Origin: Dirofilaria immitis
Taxonomy: Eukaryota; Nematoda; Chromadorea; Rhabditida; Onchocercidae
DNA length: 64,000 bases
Direction: 5' to 3'
NCBI GenBank assembly: GCA_024305405.1
Contig: JAKNDB010000092.1
Location: forward strand, 436,001 to 500,000
Shown here: piece after piece, positions 1-11,788 of the stretch
Layout: the number at the start of each line of letters is the position of its first letter
Position numbering within the stretch: position 1 is the stretch's first letter
The notes under the pieces: generated by a model
Database searches by the model: none
Told to the model about the DNA's origin: nothing
What the model saw: only the letters and a program-made list of their open reading frames with translations
Program-made: the position numbers and the translations under genes

Positions 1-436
1 CCACGTGATTATTATTTTTCATTAGCGATAGCGTACAAACAATAACTGAAAATGATCGAGAATCATTAAATCAACAATACATTGTTCGAAAAGCTAATAA
101 GTAATTTATTATCATTTTCAATTATTGTCCAAAATTTAATTAATTTATTTTGTATATGAATATGAATTAACATAGAAATTAGTAAAATCATCATCATGTA
201 AAGATATCGGTAAGATGTAACATTATCCATGCTGAAAAACTAAAGGTCAATTCTTACATATTTTATTTCATCTTTACTTTCCACAATTTCTTAAATTAAT
301 GTTTAATAGATTTATTATAATTAAATGGAGAAAGTAGTCACAAGCATATGTTTGAATCCATTAGATTACATGTTAAAGGTGATTGATACAGAAAGGTCAA
401 AGGTAATATAATATTCCAGCATTGTTATCTGCTACT

Positions 437-2261
437 ATGATATATCTTAAGTATCTGTCTCACTCAATAATTAAAGCTTCAAAATACCGGAAAAGAAAGC
501 AGGAATCTATCAGTTATCAAATTATTTGCAATATTCTTCGATTCATTGGTCTTAAATTAGTGATGAATTTAAATTATAGAAATTGCTTGAAACGAAAAGA
601 TTGGAGACTTGGTTTCGAGCATGAATGTGCTGCGGAAATATTTGGAATCGAATGTTTTATTACGGAAACAGAGAAAAAATGTAAATTATATTTTCCCTAA
701 GTTAAAATTTTTCAATCTGATAAACGTTGAAATTATAAACTTATATGAAGTTTAAGCATATGAATGATTAAAGTTATTATCAGATAACGAAAATTAATAA
801 TTTAAGCATATCGCCTGTGTATTTGTCCGAAAATCGAAACCACGTTATACATTATTATTTTCACATCCAAATGGTAGTGATATATCTGATCATCTTCTTG
901 GATTACCTAATTTGCATGATGCGGCAAGGTTTATGATATAATTTGTCGTATATCAATTAAAAATTAATAAAATTTTTTTTAAAAAAATTTTAATTTTCTT
1001 ATAATAATAAATTATTTCCTATTAATATGTATATTGTTCTATTAGTATAATATAATTATAGATTAAATCATATCAATCAATTGTAGATTTTCTGATCTAA
1101 TGCTAATTATAAATAACAGATCTTGCCAGTATATAGAAATTTCTTCACATTATGATATAATCTATCAAAATATTTCATTTAATTTATTTTTTACTTAAAC
1201 CATTACTGTGATGTACTTAAAGTTTTGCCTGATTTTTTTGATTGACTTTTATTTACAGAAGAAACGAATTTTAATTATAGATTTTTCAACTGTAATATAT
1301 GCTCATATGATTATAGCGGTTACGGTATTAGCGAAGGTAATCCAAGTGAAAAAAATATGTATTCGGATATTAATGCTGTATATAAAGTACATCTTATATT
1401 AGTATTTTTATTATTATCAATTTTTAATAAACCTTCGCGAATGTCATTCAAAAATAAGCTTTGCTTTTAACTTATTAATATGAAGCTGACCTTTTTCATA
1501 ATGCACGTAATATTGAGTTTATCGTTATATTAATTTGGTTACGATATACTTACAGTACCTACTGGAAGATTTATGCATCCCAGAAGCAAACATCATACTG
1601 TGGGGCTATAGTATCGGTACAGTAGCATCAATAGAATTAGCAAAACAAGCTAATAAACTTGCTGGCTTAATTCTTCTGGCACCGGTAGCATCTATTATAC
1701 GAACATTGTGTTGGGGTAAATGTTGTTGGGATCGAAGCGAACAATGTGGTCGTTTAGCTGATTGTTGCAATGATCGATTTAATAGTGTCAAAAAGGTTCA
1801 TTCATATGTAGACTTCACTAATTTGTATATACGGTTTTAAAGTATTATATAGCCTTATCGATCATGCAGGATATAGTCTATTTGCCTTGCTAATGATAAT
1901 TTATGATTTTATCATTTGCATCGTAACTTTTATAATTACATATTACGATTTTTGTTTATAGCTTTCGCATAAAAAATTTTCTCATCTTTTAAAAAATTGA
2001 AAGGAATTAATTTGCACTTTTCTAAAATAAATATCAGTATCAGATTTTTATCAGATTAATGAAATTGAAATGCCAACATTGATAGCACATGGCGTGCAAG
2101 ATACAATTGTAACAGTTGAACATGGAAAAGCATTGTATCAATTATGCCCTGGGGCTGTAAAACCATTATGGATACCAGATGTTGGCCATAATAATCTTGA
2201 AAATAGCTCTATGTTATGGCGTCGTATGCGAAAATTCATTAATCGGTTAGCTAATTTCTAA
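437..2261 (+). CDS. ABHD17: ABHD17-type alpha/beta hydrolase (depalmitoylase family)
   Basis: Multi-exon gene. Supported exons are about 437-680, 807-928, 1281-1386, 1556-1795 and 2055-2261. Family signatures appear in order: [11 protein letters not shown] (exon 2), [13 protein letters not shown] followed by NPSEKN (exon 3), nucleophile elbow GYSIG in [11 protein letters not shown] (exon 4), catalytic Asp in HGVQDTIV and catalytic His in DVGHNN (exon 5). Ser, Asp and His are all present, so the enzyme is probably active. ABHD17 proteins are membrane-associated serine hydrolases that remove palmitate from proteins. The usual cysteine-rich palmitoylated N-terminus was not located, so the first exon may be missing or lie left of the window. 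Exons 2-5 join in phase, but exon 1 (244 nt, ending in an A6 run) is one base out of phase with exon 2. Exon 4 resembles the family less after the elbow, with extra cysteines. The family call is firm; the N-terminal boundary is not. Confidence 0.82.
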
Positions 2262-3342
2262 GTTTTTAGTTCAATGAATATTTTTTTATTGTTTTTGTTT
2301 TTAATTCTTCATAACCATTAATTACTAAATTTAAAAAGAATTATCTGAAAGAATAGAAAAAAAAATGAAAGAGAAGGTATAAACAAGAAAAATGATAATA
2401 ATTCAAAATTATCTGTTGAAAAATATTTTTTTTTAAATTCACAAATTTAAATTTGTAGTAATTTCTTTTTATTTTATATATTTTCCTTTTCTTATTTTTC
2501 CACATTTTGCTATCTTTTTTCTCTCTTTAAAATTTCAATACGTATGTCTTTTTTTTAAAGTTAAAATGATCAAAAATATTTGAATTAATTATAGAGAAGC
2601 ACGACCACCTTTGCAACGAAAGAAACATAAATTATCCAAAAACATATCGCAAATAAAAGCGAAAATTATTGATAGAAATACGAAAAAAAATTTGATGAAA
2701 TCATTAACATGCATTATACTTTTGTTAATTGATCAGATTCCATTCGTATATTATCATTTTTAAGTGCATAATATCTCTGTTTTCTACTTCCTTATCAGAT
2801 TCATATCATAATGATACAATACGGCAATTGTTATCTACCATTCAATAAAAGATTTATCAACATAATATATTAAAATATAAGAATTGTTGTCTAAATATGC
2901 GATAAAAATAATTCTTTAATTAAATTTTCCCAAATTTTATTAATAAGATCGATTTCTTGAATTTTTCTTATCTTTAAAATTAATTTTTTATTTCATCTTT
3001 GTTTATCGTTTTCAAACAAATAGAAAAAATTGATAAAATTGTTTAATAATTGAATTTTTATTGTTTTTCAATAATTTTATAGAAAATTTTTTACTAAAAT
3101 ATAAATTTGTTCAATTACTTCATTAATAATTATTATAAACTTTTGATATCGAAATGTCATTGTGCGACAAATACTATATAAAGTTGTATGATAAAAAATA
3201 TCAATCATAATTATCTAAATATTGAACAACAAATGAAGAGATAAAAGAATATTGCATATTGCACCATGATAAATGTCAATTATATTTATTTTATTTTAAT
3301 TTCAAATTAATCAGTTCGAAGTAATACTGTGTCTAATTATTA
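2262..3342. other. intergenic, A+T-rich
   Basis: Spacer between the ABHD17-type gene and the convergent small gene on the minus strand. It is A/T-rich with short A and T runs. An open stretch at 2595-2763 (+) is discussed among the rejected items. Nothing else supportable was seen. Confidence 0.5.
3285..3290 (-). promoter_or_regulatory. polyadenylation signal (AATAAA on minus strand)
   Basis: TTTATT on the plus strand reads AATAAA on the minus strand, 53 nt beyond the stop codon of the small minus-strand gene. The spacing suits a 3' end-processing signal. In such A+T-rich DNA the hexamer also occurs by chance. Confidence 0.4.
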
Positions 3343-4241
3343 TCAGCGTCCATAGCTGCTACGACGTGATTCTGATAAATTTGGTGAAGATTGTAAACGT
3401 TCGCCAGCATATGAATAAGCTCGTCGTCGATGTCGACGTGGCATAATTATGGCATATTCTGATATTCCCTGAAATTAAGTTTTTTTCATAAATTCATCAA
3501 ATTTGTGCATTATGATGGAAAATTGATTCAATAGTATGCAACTTCATAATAAATAAATTAAACATAGTTTTCCATGATTTTATGCTAAAAAAAAAAAAAA
3601 ACGTACAGTTGGTGACCATGATGGCGTAACAATATCGATAATTTCAGCATTATATACCGCTTCATCCATCAAATCGGTCGTGAACTGAAATGAATAATTC
3701 TGAAATTAATCATTTAATTATTACAATAAAAATTCCGCAAAATGCTTAAGTCGTACATAAATTATTTGTGAGATTTTGGATGAACTGATTATTAGCGCAT
3801 GATGCAATAATATTATTTATGAATTATCAAAAGAAAAAACGGAACTGGAGTAACTTGTGTATTCCATACAACGAAGTTGACCGGTTCTTCATCTTTGGCT
3901 TCCGGATCGTCCTCTTCCATTCGATAACATATGTTTTGTAATGTATCCGTTGTCATTGTTACTGCGAATTTATCCTGTAATCTTTCACCATTTTATCATT
4001 GTTATTGCTATTATTATGATTGTGATATTAATAGAAATTATCATTCTTATTGCAAAAATAAATTTAAGCATGTGATTCTGGAAAATAAAGAAAAATTCTA
4101 ATAACTTATCAGCAGATATCACTACTCTCGAGAATATTAAATGGTAACATTTATGAGATATAAGAAATCACTCAAATATTATCTATCGCCGATTTATATA
4201 TTATTTACTATTCTTACATCTTCCTCGTAAATATTCGCCAT
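3343..4241 (-). CDS. uncharacterised 115-aa protein with arginine-rich tail
   Basis: Four exons on the minus strand join perfectly in phase: 4218-4241 (ATG, eight codons, donor GTAAGAA), 3855-3974, 3607-3684 and 3343-3468 (stop TGA). The product is 115 aa. The N-terminal half is acidic (MANIYEED; YRMEEDDPEAKDEEP). The middle holds TQFTTDLMDEAVYN. The C-terminus is basic and serine-rich, with PRRHRRRAYS near residue 84 and ending SRRSSYGR. There is no signal peptide or membrane segment. I do not recognise the family. The basic tail resembles that of the larger minus-strand gene at 8.6-11.4 kb (RHRR clusters), so the two may be related or share a nuclear or nucleic-acid-binding role; that is inference. 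Four exact phase matches and consensus splice sites make this a real gene. Confidence 0.72.
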
Positions 4242-5154
4242 TTTCAAGTTTATTTACTACTTTTAAATATCTCCAAAATCTGAAATACTTGGTGGTAAAC
4301 ATCAAATATTTAATGATGCATTGATTGACTAATTCTTCATTCTGAACATTTCAAGAAATCTCGAAAGCAAATATATATCATGCTATTATTAGATCTATCA
4401 TATATATTTGTCATTTGAAAAGTTTGTTGATGATTCAAACGATGTTTTTATTATGAAAAAACAAAATAAAACCGAGAAAATGAAGTATCAACCGCTTAAG
4501 TTTTGTAAAAACAGAATGTATGAATTTTCTTTTTCAACACTTCAAACTCATATTTGAATAAAATTCAAAAAATGAAAATTATGAAATATGAATTTACAAT
4601 CATAATTTTCATGTTTTTGTTGATTTTTATCTAAATGGTTATGTTAAAGCTATGCGTTTTAATCATTACAATTGTTACTCTTATTACTATCACTCAATCA
4701 ATATTACTTAAAGTTACCGGAATTGTTGAAAAGAAAATTGACGTACGCTAAATATTATATTTTAATTTTTCCGAATTTAAAAGAAATTTATAAAAAGAAA
4801 GAATTTATCTATTATTGATTATGCAAATAAAAAAATTTTCAGTTTAATTAGTTTAATAAATAGCAGTAATAAAAGTATAATGAGATTAAGTGAAAAATAG
4901 AATTAATCAAATATTGGATTTAAGTTAGTAAAGTAAAAATTATCCGTATTATCAGTAATTAAAAATAATACATTAGTATTTTTATGCTTCATTGTTATTA
5001 CCTTCTTTAACATTTTTCAGCTTAACTTTGATAATATTATTAAATCAAACTGCAATCAATTCATTTCTTGAAAATATTTGCTTCGAAATTTTGAACAACC
5101 ATGCTAAAGAGCGAAAAATATTTCGTTTAGGAAAGAAAAATAAAAGAATTGAAA

Positions 5155-5886
5155 ATGGCTATAAATGAGTGCTGTACAGTATGCACTAAACCTCAAGTAT
5201 TATTTACCGTATACTCAGTGTATGTTACTTATAGCTGTTACGATGATGGTATAGCAGATTCAAACCGCATTACATCTTTCAACTTAGCAAAAGCCAATTT
5301 TACGGTATGTGAATTTGTTACTTTCTTTGCTACATGAATATATTTTCTAATCTTCTACAATATACGAATTTGTATTTTTCATCTTTTACAGTATGCAGAC
5401 TTGTTTTTGGTTTTTATACTATGTGTTTCTTACTTTTCCACAATATAGAGATCTGTATTTTTTACTTTGCATAATATTTGCTCGAAGCAATAATCTAAAG
5501 GATGCGTTTTATGTTTTGATTAACTTAACGATCCAATTATCCGATCTTTTAATTATCACAAAATTAATAAATGATTAGCATATTAGTATAAGCTTCCTGA
5601 ATATAACGGACATCTATATAATTATAGTTGAAATAATATTTCGCTGCTATCAGAAAAGATATTCTAATAATCAGTTTCTTTTGAATGCTGCTTCTTCAAT
5701 GATGATATAATTTGATTGACTTATCTTTGTGATTCTTAGCATGACATATGCGACGGATATCTGGAAAACGTTGAATTCAATGGAAGAACATTGCAGTTGA
5801 TAATAAATTGCTGCTTATCGATCTATAACGAATATTCGACATTTAAAAATAATGATTATAAAAATGAGGTAAAAATAAAACATTAA
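5155..5886 (+). CDS. uncharacterised small cysteine-rich protein
   Basis: Two exons in phase 0: 5155-5304 (ATG, 50 codons, donor GTATGT) and 5740 to about 5868 or 5886. The first begins MAINECCTVCTKPQVLF and the second HDICDGYLENVEFNG. Reading on past a possible donor at 5869 reaches a stop at 5884-5886, giving about 98 aa; an extra 3' exon further right cannot be excluded. Cysteines are dense at the N-terminus (CCTVC) and recur in each exon. There is no cleavable signal sequence. I do not recognise the family. The intron carries a short degenerate repeat around TTTTACAGTATGCAGAC and an apparent false acceptor at 5391. Support comes from clean phase and protein-like composition against the A+T-rich background. 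Confidence 0.5.
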
Positions 5887-8318
5887 TAAATAATGATGAT
5901 AAAAGGAACGAGAGATCCTCTAAGCTTTGATTATTTGATATCATAAAATTTTATATCAGAAGACTTTAAAAAGTCTCATTATGTCTGTTTAAATTATCAT
6001 TTCTAATTCAATCCAATTTTTATTGAGAATTTTGAAGAAAAAAGAGAATTTCAATTCAATTTATATAACTTTAATCAATAATTGAAATGAATAGACATCA
6101 TCATATATCACGAAATTATTTATCATTAATTACGATTTCAAATTTTATTTGGAACAAACAGCACATGAAATTGAAAAAGCTACAAGTAATATAAATTTTC
6201 TTTAATTAAGTTAAAATCATGCGTGACTTATTCGAAATATTAATTTAACTTAACAAAAATATTACAATGTCAGATAGATGAAATCTTCCCATCTTATATT
6301 ATTAAAATAAAACATATGTCAGGATGTTTTTAGTCTTCATTTAAAAATTTCTTAAAATGTTACATATGATTAAACAATTATTATTCAATAAGTTTTACGG
6401 CTAAAAAAGCTAATAATAATGATCATATCAGGAAAAATAAATTATAATTATAATTATGGGAAATAATGAAATTATCGGATATATTTGTATCAAATTTATA
6501 TAATTTAATTAAATTCAATAAATTTTAAAGGAATTATGAGAATTATTTGGATTGCTTTTGGCATATTTCTGATAATTTTAAAATTATTCTTACTCATTAA
6601 TATTATTATTAAATGCAGGCATTATTTTAAGGTTTGAAATTGATCTATTAAGTATTTGATTTTTTTTTGATCAATCAAATATTTTTCGATCTTTCACATC
6701 TGAAATATCCTTTTGCATATTCCTTTTAGGAAAAATTTAAAAATTATTAGAGAAATGCGAAGATCTTCAAAATACTTAAATATTTTAATATTGATTATAT
6801 CAATATTATGCTTTATGTAATCAAATAGTAATTGTATAAATTTTAAATTACACAATTATTATTTGATTGTGATTTCAGAAATTGCTCAATTAGAATTTCT
6901 TTCCTTTTTTCCTTTCTTCTTTAAGTATTTTAAAAAAATTCGTTTTTTAAAAGTAAAATTTCATTTTTTAAATATTCGAATATTCTAATTCCCAAATTTC
7001 ATTTGTTTCTAAAATGTTTAATCGAATAAAAATTTTTATTTAATATATCGGAAATAAATAATTTTTATGGACTTTTTCTTGCAAGTTATAATATTTTGAT
7101 TTTCTTGCAAGTTATAATATTTTAATCAAAATTTCAGCAAATAAATTTCAATGGGTCAATATCATCAATACAATATGATACCTAATAAATATACTATTTG
7201 TTTTTCTAATAATTCAAAAAAGCTGTCATCAATAAAATAAAATGGAAAATGAATCATTGGCTATTTTTAACAGTATCTACGAGTAATTGATTAACATTTA
7301 ATGACACATATATCTATATACAGAAATTTGCAGGAATCAATAAATAATTAATTATTGAATTACTGCATTAAATATATATGTATTCATTATTATTTATCAT
7401 TATGAACCGAAAGTATAAAAATATATGTGAAATAAGTTATTTTAATAATGAAAATTATAATTTAATTATTGCTTATATTTTGTAAAATTATATAAAAAAC
7501 AAAAGAATTAATGAAATGAAATACTAGAGAAAAAAAGAAAAGTAAAAAATTAAAAAAATTGTTTATCATCCAACTTTTTACTATCACCAAATCATTATTT
7601 GATTAATGAGATAAATGTGGAATTAATCCGTTGCATTTTTAGAATGAAAGATTGTACATTTAAATGATAAAATTTTAAAGAATTTTCGTCCAATTTTATG
7701 AGTAGTTAGAGAATGAATAGCAAAAATTAGCTATTGTAATTGATAAAGAAATGATATGTTTTCATGATTAAGAGATTTTTGATTTTTAAAAAATTAAAAT
7801 ACAGTTTTGTTCAATATAGATATAAAACGATGCACTTTATCGAATGACAGATCGCATAATTTCTCGATAATCTATATTAAGTAATCGAATCGAAGAAATT
7901 CAACTTCAATGATTCAAAAAATTGTTATTGCTAATTATTAGTTATAAAAATTTGAAAGCAAATTGTTACTAACATTTATGAAATAAATTTAAAAATAAAA
8001 TGTCAAAAAGAATCAAATATTACTAACCCATTCGAAATTCACATTACTTTTTCTCAATAAATAAATGAAATCATATCTTGTTACAATAAGGTCGATGAAT
8101 TTGTCCTTCTATATCACAAATTTATTATACTCAATCATATGTCATGATTTTCTATTTACTAGATTTTGATATCGATCGAGTGATAAGGCAAAAAGATTTA
8201 TAACAAAACTGCTTTTGTACTTCTTTTTTTATCTATGATTTCTGATAATTATGTTTTGAGTTGATATCGATATAAGCCAAATATTTTCCTAATTTATTTT
8301 TAATTTTTCGTTGTTTTT
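5887..8318. other. intergenic, A+T-rich
   Basis: About 2.4 kb of very A+T-rich DNA with no open stretch that looks coding. It contains a short direct tandem repeat near 7.1 kb (listed separately). No RNA gene was recognised. Confidence 0.5.
7077..7125. repeat. two-copy tandem repeat, about 25 bp unit
   Basis: The unit TTCTTGCAAGTTATAATATT followed by TTGAT is repeated directly twice with almost no divergence, which suggests recent slippage duplication. Confidence 0.75.
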
Positions 8319-8409
8319 TTAAAGTAGTGCAATCCCCGCTTTCCTTCTAATTCGGCTTGTTTCGATAGATGCTCTAGAAATATTGCCATAAGAAGGTCTA
8401 TCCAAAATC
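8319..8409 (-). CDS. orphan 3'-terminal exon with basic tail
   Basis: On the minus strand, acceptor ATTTATAG is followed by one base and 30 codons ending in TAA at 8319-8321. The readable peptide includes RPSYGNISRASIETS and RIRRKAGIALL. Its G+C content is higher than the flanks and its style matches the basic C-termini of the neighbouring minus-strand genes. It needs an upstream exon that leaves two bases, and the last exon of the 8.6-11.4 kb gene does not provide one. It could be an alternative last exon or a remnant. Tentative. Confidence 0.3.
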
Positions 8410-8591
8410 CTATAAATGATTAGCTATTTATAAACAATGGAATTCAGATAGGAGCAGATCAGTAATATATTCCATAACTCATCCTTTTATATTTTTTGTC
8501 GATAAAATTTATTTACAGAAAATTAACCTTTGCCCTCTTACATAGTCAGTTTATTACTTGACGTAGTTTATTATAAGCTAAAATTTTTTTC

Positions 8592-11368
8592 TTAAGTTCT
8601 TTTTCGTCTAATTCGACCACTGTTAACACGATGTAATCTTCCGTATAGACGAGACTGCGGATATCTTTCCAATGATCGTCGATGTCGGCGCGGATTTCGT
8701 GGTCGTGATAAGCGTCTTCGATTACGTCTTACATTTTTATGCTTTGCTGAAAAATAAAAGTTTTGAAAGATTCGAGATAGGTATAATCGATTTTTTGCTT
8801 TAATTTATTTGTTTATTCGAGAATTGAATTCATTTAGTAAACATAAATTCCGATATGCGATATTATAGGATCTACAGATGATAACCATCTTCCAATCTTG
8901 CATTTATACAAGTTCAAAACTTTTTATCTTTCATATTGAACTCTAATAAATACTTTCATTACCAATCTTTGCGGATGACGTGGTGACGTATCAATATATG
9001 CAACTTCTTCCATTGGTTCTTCGTCACTTTCTGATGAAGACGAATAGCTAACATTAATTCTTCTTGTTGCCGTTGGTGGTAATGAACGTCGACGCTTCGT
9101 TGAAACTTGTGATGATCGGCTAAGTGACCGCGGTCCACGATAGCGTTTAACACCACGACGAATACGACGTTGACGACGAGGTAGTACTGGACTCTTTTCT
9201 TCAGAAAAAATGCTACGATTACTTCCGTATAGCCTATGATATCTACCACCACCTACGAGAAAGCGATAATCTTGACATTGTTGAAAAGCTAACATACGTG
9301 GATCTCGTGCCGCACGTTCTGGTGGTGATTCATTACGTGTAGTTAATCCCAATCTTAACTGAAATTTATTCTTACCTATTTGCATTTTTTTATTAATAAT
9401 TGAAATTATACGAGATATTCTTCTAAAAGAAAATTAATATTTATATAATTTGGAAAATGAATAAAAACAAATGAAGAAGAATATAATAAATAGAAGAAGC
9501 GATGATATGAAAAAATTTGAGAGTTAAAATATTTTCATTTAATTATAATATGAATTTTCAGAATGATAAGAATTTTTAGAATTTAGAAAAAATTTTAAAT
9601 TTTAAGAAAGCTATTTACTAGAGTGCTTAAATTATCCATTTCAACATCATTTTGTTCAGCATTCATTTCTGGATAATCGATTTCCTGATTCTAAAATTTT
9701 ATGTTAAATGATGTAATCAAAATGATATCGTCTAATCTTAATGATTATTAGATAATTTGAAATAGAATGGTTTAAGCAATTAATCAATTTTAATTCCAAT
9801 AATTTCAATACGATAAATTTGTCCGTCATCGAATTAATATTGATATAGTAAATTTAAAATAATAACGATAAAATAAGGAATAAGTCATATTTATAAATAT
9901 TTTTTAGATATCGAATGAATACTCAAGTAGTCAACACTGATACAGTAAATTTAAAATATTATTAAAATAATCTCATAAGCTGAGAAAACAATTAAGGTAA
10001 ACTTGTCGTTAAACTTATTAGATTTTGAAGAGGAATTTATCATCTCCTTTAAATTTAATTTTAATCATTTTATAATCATTTTTAAAAATTTTTCATTTCT
10101 AATTTATTTCATATAAGAATCGGAACTAATTTGAATTTTGTCACCTAAAATCAGCTTGTGAAAGAAAAAAATTAAGGTTTTAAAGTTCATGATACATATG
10201 TGCAGGTATTTCAGTTAAAAATTATTTAACATTTTCAATCGCTAATGAAAATTTTGTAATTAAAATGGAATAACTTACAATAATAGGATAGCTATATCTT
10301 CGATATATAGGAATACGTCTTCCTTCTTGACGTTCAAGTACGAAACGAGGACTCCATGATCGTGAACTACCTGCTGATAATCGTCTTAGATTGCAAGGTT
10401 CTCGATCAGATCCATGATCTACTTCTTCGCAAAGTCTGTATTGAAGTAATTGTTGGCAGTTACGTAATATCGTTTTACGTGAAACATCATCATTCTGTAG
10501 CTGACAGTTATCGGATAAATCATATGGAGCAATATCATCCTGAATTATTTTAATTATTTCGAAATTTTTATCACATCAATTAGCCTTTATAGGATTTAAA
10601 TATTTAACTTTTTGAATTACCGATTTTAATCAATCAGTGATGTTAACATTAGCTTTTTCGATGCTGTTAGAAGTATTAAAGGATTTAAAAATACTCAGCC
10701 CTTAATCAATTAAATTCAGAAGGTTAAACATCACTTCGTTATTTCAACAAAAATGCTAGTATGAGGTAGAAGAAGAGCAGGTTAAGATTATATATAATCA
10801 ACGCTTCTGATTCCAACCACTGTTTTTTCATTATTGAAATTTAAAATGATTCGAACCATTGTATCATTTATGGCTAAATTAAAATGAAAATTTTCAGGTA
10901 AATCATGATTGTTCATATCACGTTGAATCCAATTTTCGCTTTTTAATTCAGCAAGTTCATGCTCCATGCGATTCACTGCATCATTGAATCCATCAATAAA
11001 AACTCTGAAAATTCTAACAAAAAATTGAATTTATGAAATAGAACGTAATGTAAAAATATTTCATAAAAATTTATAACTTAATTAGTACCTTAATTTTATC
11101 GACGCTATTATAATTTTTAGATTCATTAGTACTTCATGAAGTTTACAAAATAACTTTATTTTCTTAATTGTCCTGCAATTTTTCGGATACTTTTCTAATA
11201 CCTATCAATAGCTTCTTGCAATTGATCACTACTGTAGTACCCGGATTCATTAGCTGCAGCAGAATATTCAAAATCATCATCTGGTACATCGAATATTTCT
11301 AAATTATCATCAGAATCGGAATTTTGATTCAGCACATCCTCAGAATAAATCGAATCTAAACTAGTCAT
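8592..11368 (-). CDS. uncharacterised protein, acidic N-terminus and arginine-rich C-terminus (about 415 aa)
   Basis: Six minus-strand exons: 11202-11368 (ATG), about 10800-11004, 10279-10539, 9619-9690, 8963-9358 and 8592-8741 (TAA). All joins close in phase. Only the donor of exon 2 is ambiguous among several GT sites. The N-terminus is acidic (NSDSDDNLEIFDVPDDDFEY). The centre contains FIDGFNDAVNRMEHELAEL and NFHFNLAINDTMVRIILNF. The fifth exon is strongly basic (PRRQRRIRRGVKRYRG) with a serine/acid patch (SYSSSSESDEEPMEE). The last exon is almost protamine-like, with VRRNRRRLSRPRNPRRHRR and the end RIRRKRT. There is no signal peptide or membrane segment, and I recognise no domain. An acidic-to-basic layout with Ser/Arg runs suits a nuclear or RNA-associated protein; this is inference. 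Translation could instead begin in an upstream exon (11702-11788), which joins in phase to an acceptor just after this ATG. Confidence 0.7.
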
Positions 11369-11701
11369 AAATTAATATGTAAAAATTTTATATCGCTAAA
11401 AATTTAAATAAATTTAAGTTTCGTTGATGCCGAAATTAAGAAGCATCTGGAAAAACTAAAAATCCTTTCTTTCGATTAAAAATTTTAATTTGAAATATTA
11501 ATTTTAAATCGTATAAATATACTAATAATCAAGATGATAGTGAAAATTTTGTTGAAGGAAACATTAATAACTATAACAAATTCAATAATTAAATAATAAT
11601 AATAATTGCAAAATTTACGAGATTATAATTGTCTTTGTTTTTTTTAATTATCAGTTTGTAAAAGCTTTCTCAATAAAAATAACGACATTAATTTTAATAA
11701 C

Positions 11702-11788
11702 CTGATTCATCGCCTGAAGTATCAGTATTCAATTCATTTAATGGATTTCCATTTCTGCTTGCATCCACTGTTTCATCAAAATCTGATT
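11702..11788 (-). CDS. possible alternative or upstream exon of the arginine-rich gene
   Basis: On the minus strand, acceptor TTTTAG and donor G|GTTATT flank an open 87-nt stretch. The peptide includes SDFDETVDASRNGNPLNEL and NTDTSGDES. It leaves one base, which fits exactly the acceptor GTTTAG inside the first exon of the downstream gene (giving codon GAT, then the SIYSEDVLN reading frame). Its acidic and serine-rich composition matches that N-terminus. No ATG lies in it, so a further exon upstream would be needed and was not found. Confidence 0.35.

Noticed and set aside
2595..2763. Plus-strand open stretch (REARPPLQRKKHKLSKN and on) after ATTATAG.
   Set aside because: No start codon, no partner exon and a hydrophobic A/T-driven end; not enough to call a gene.
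8959..9252. Second minus-strand ORF overlapping the arginine-rich exon in another frame.
   Set aside because: A shadow frame. The frame used joins neighbouring exons in phase and reads coherently.
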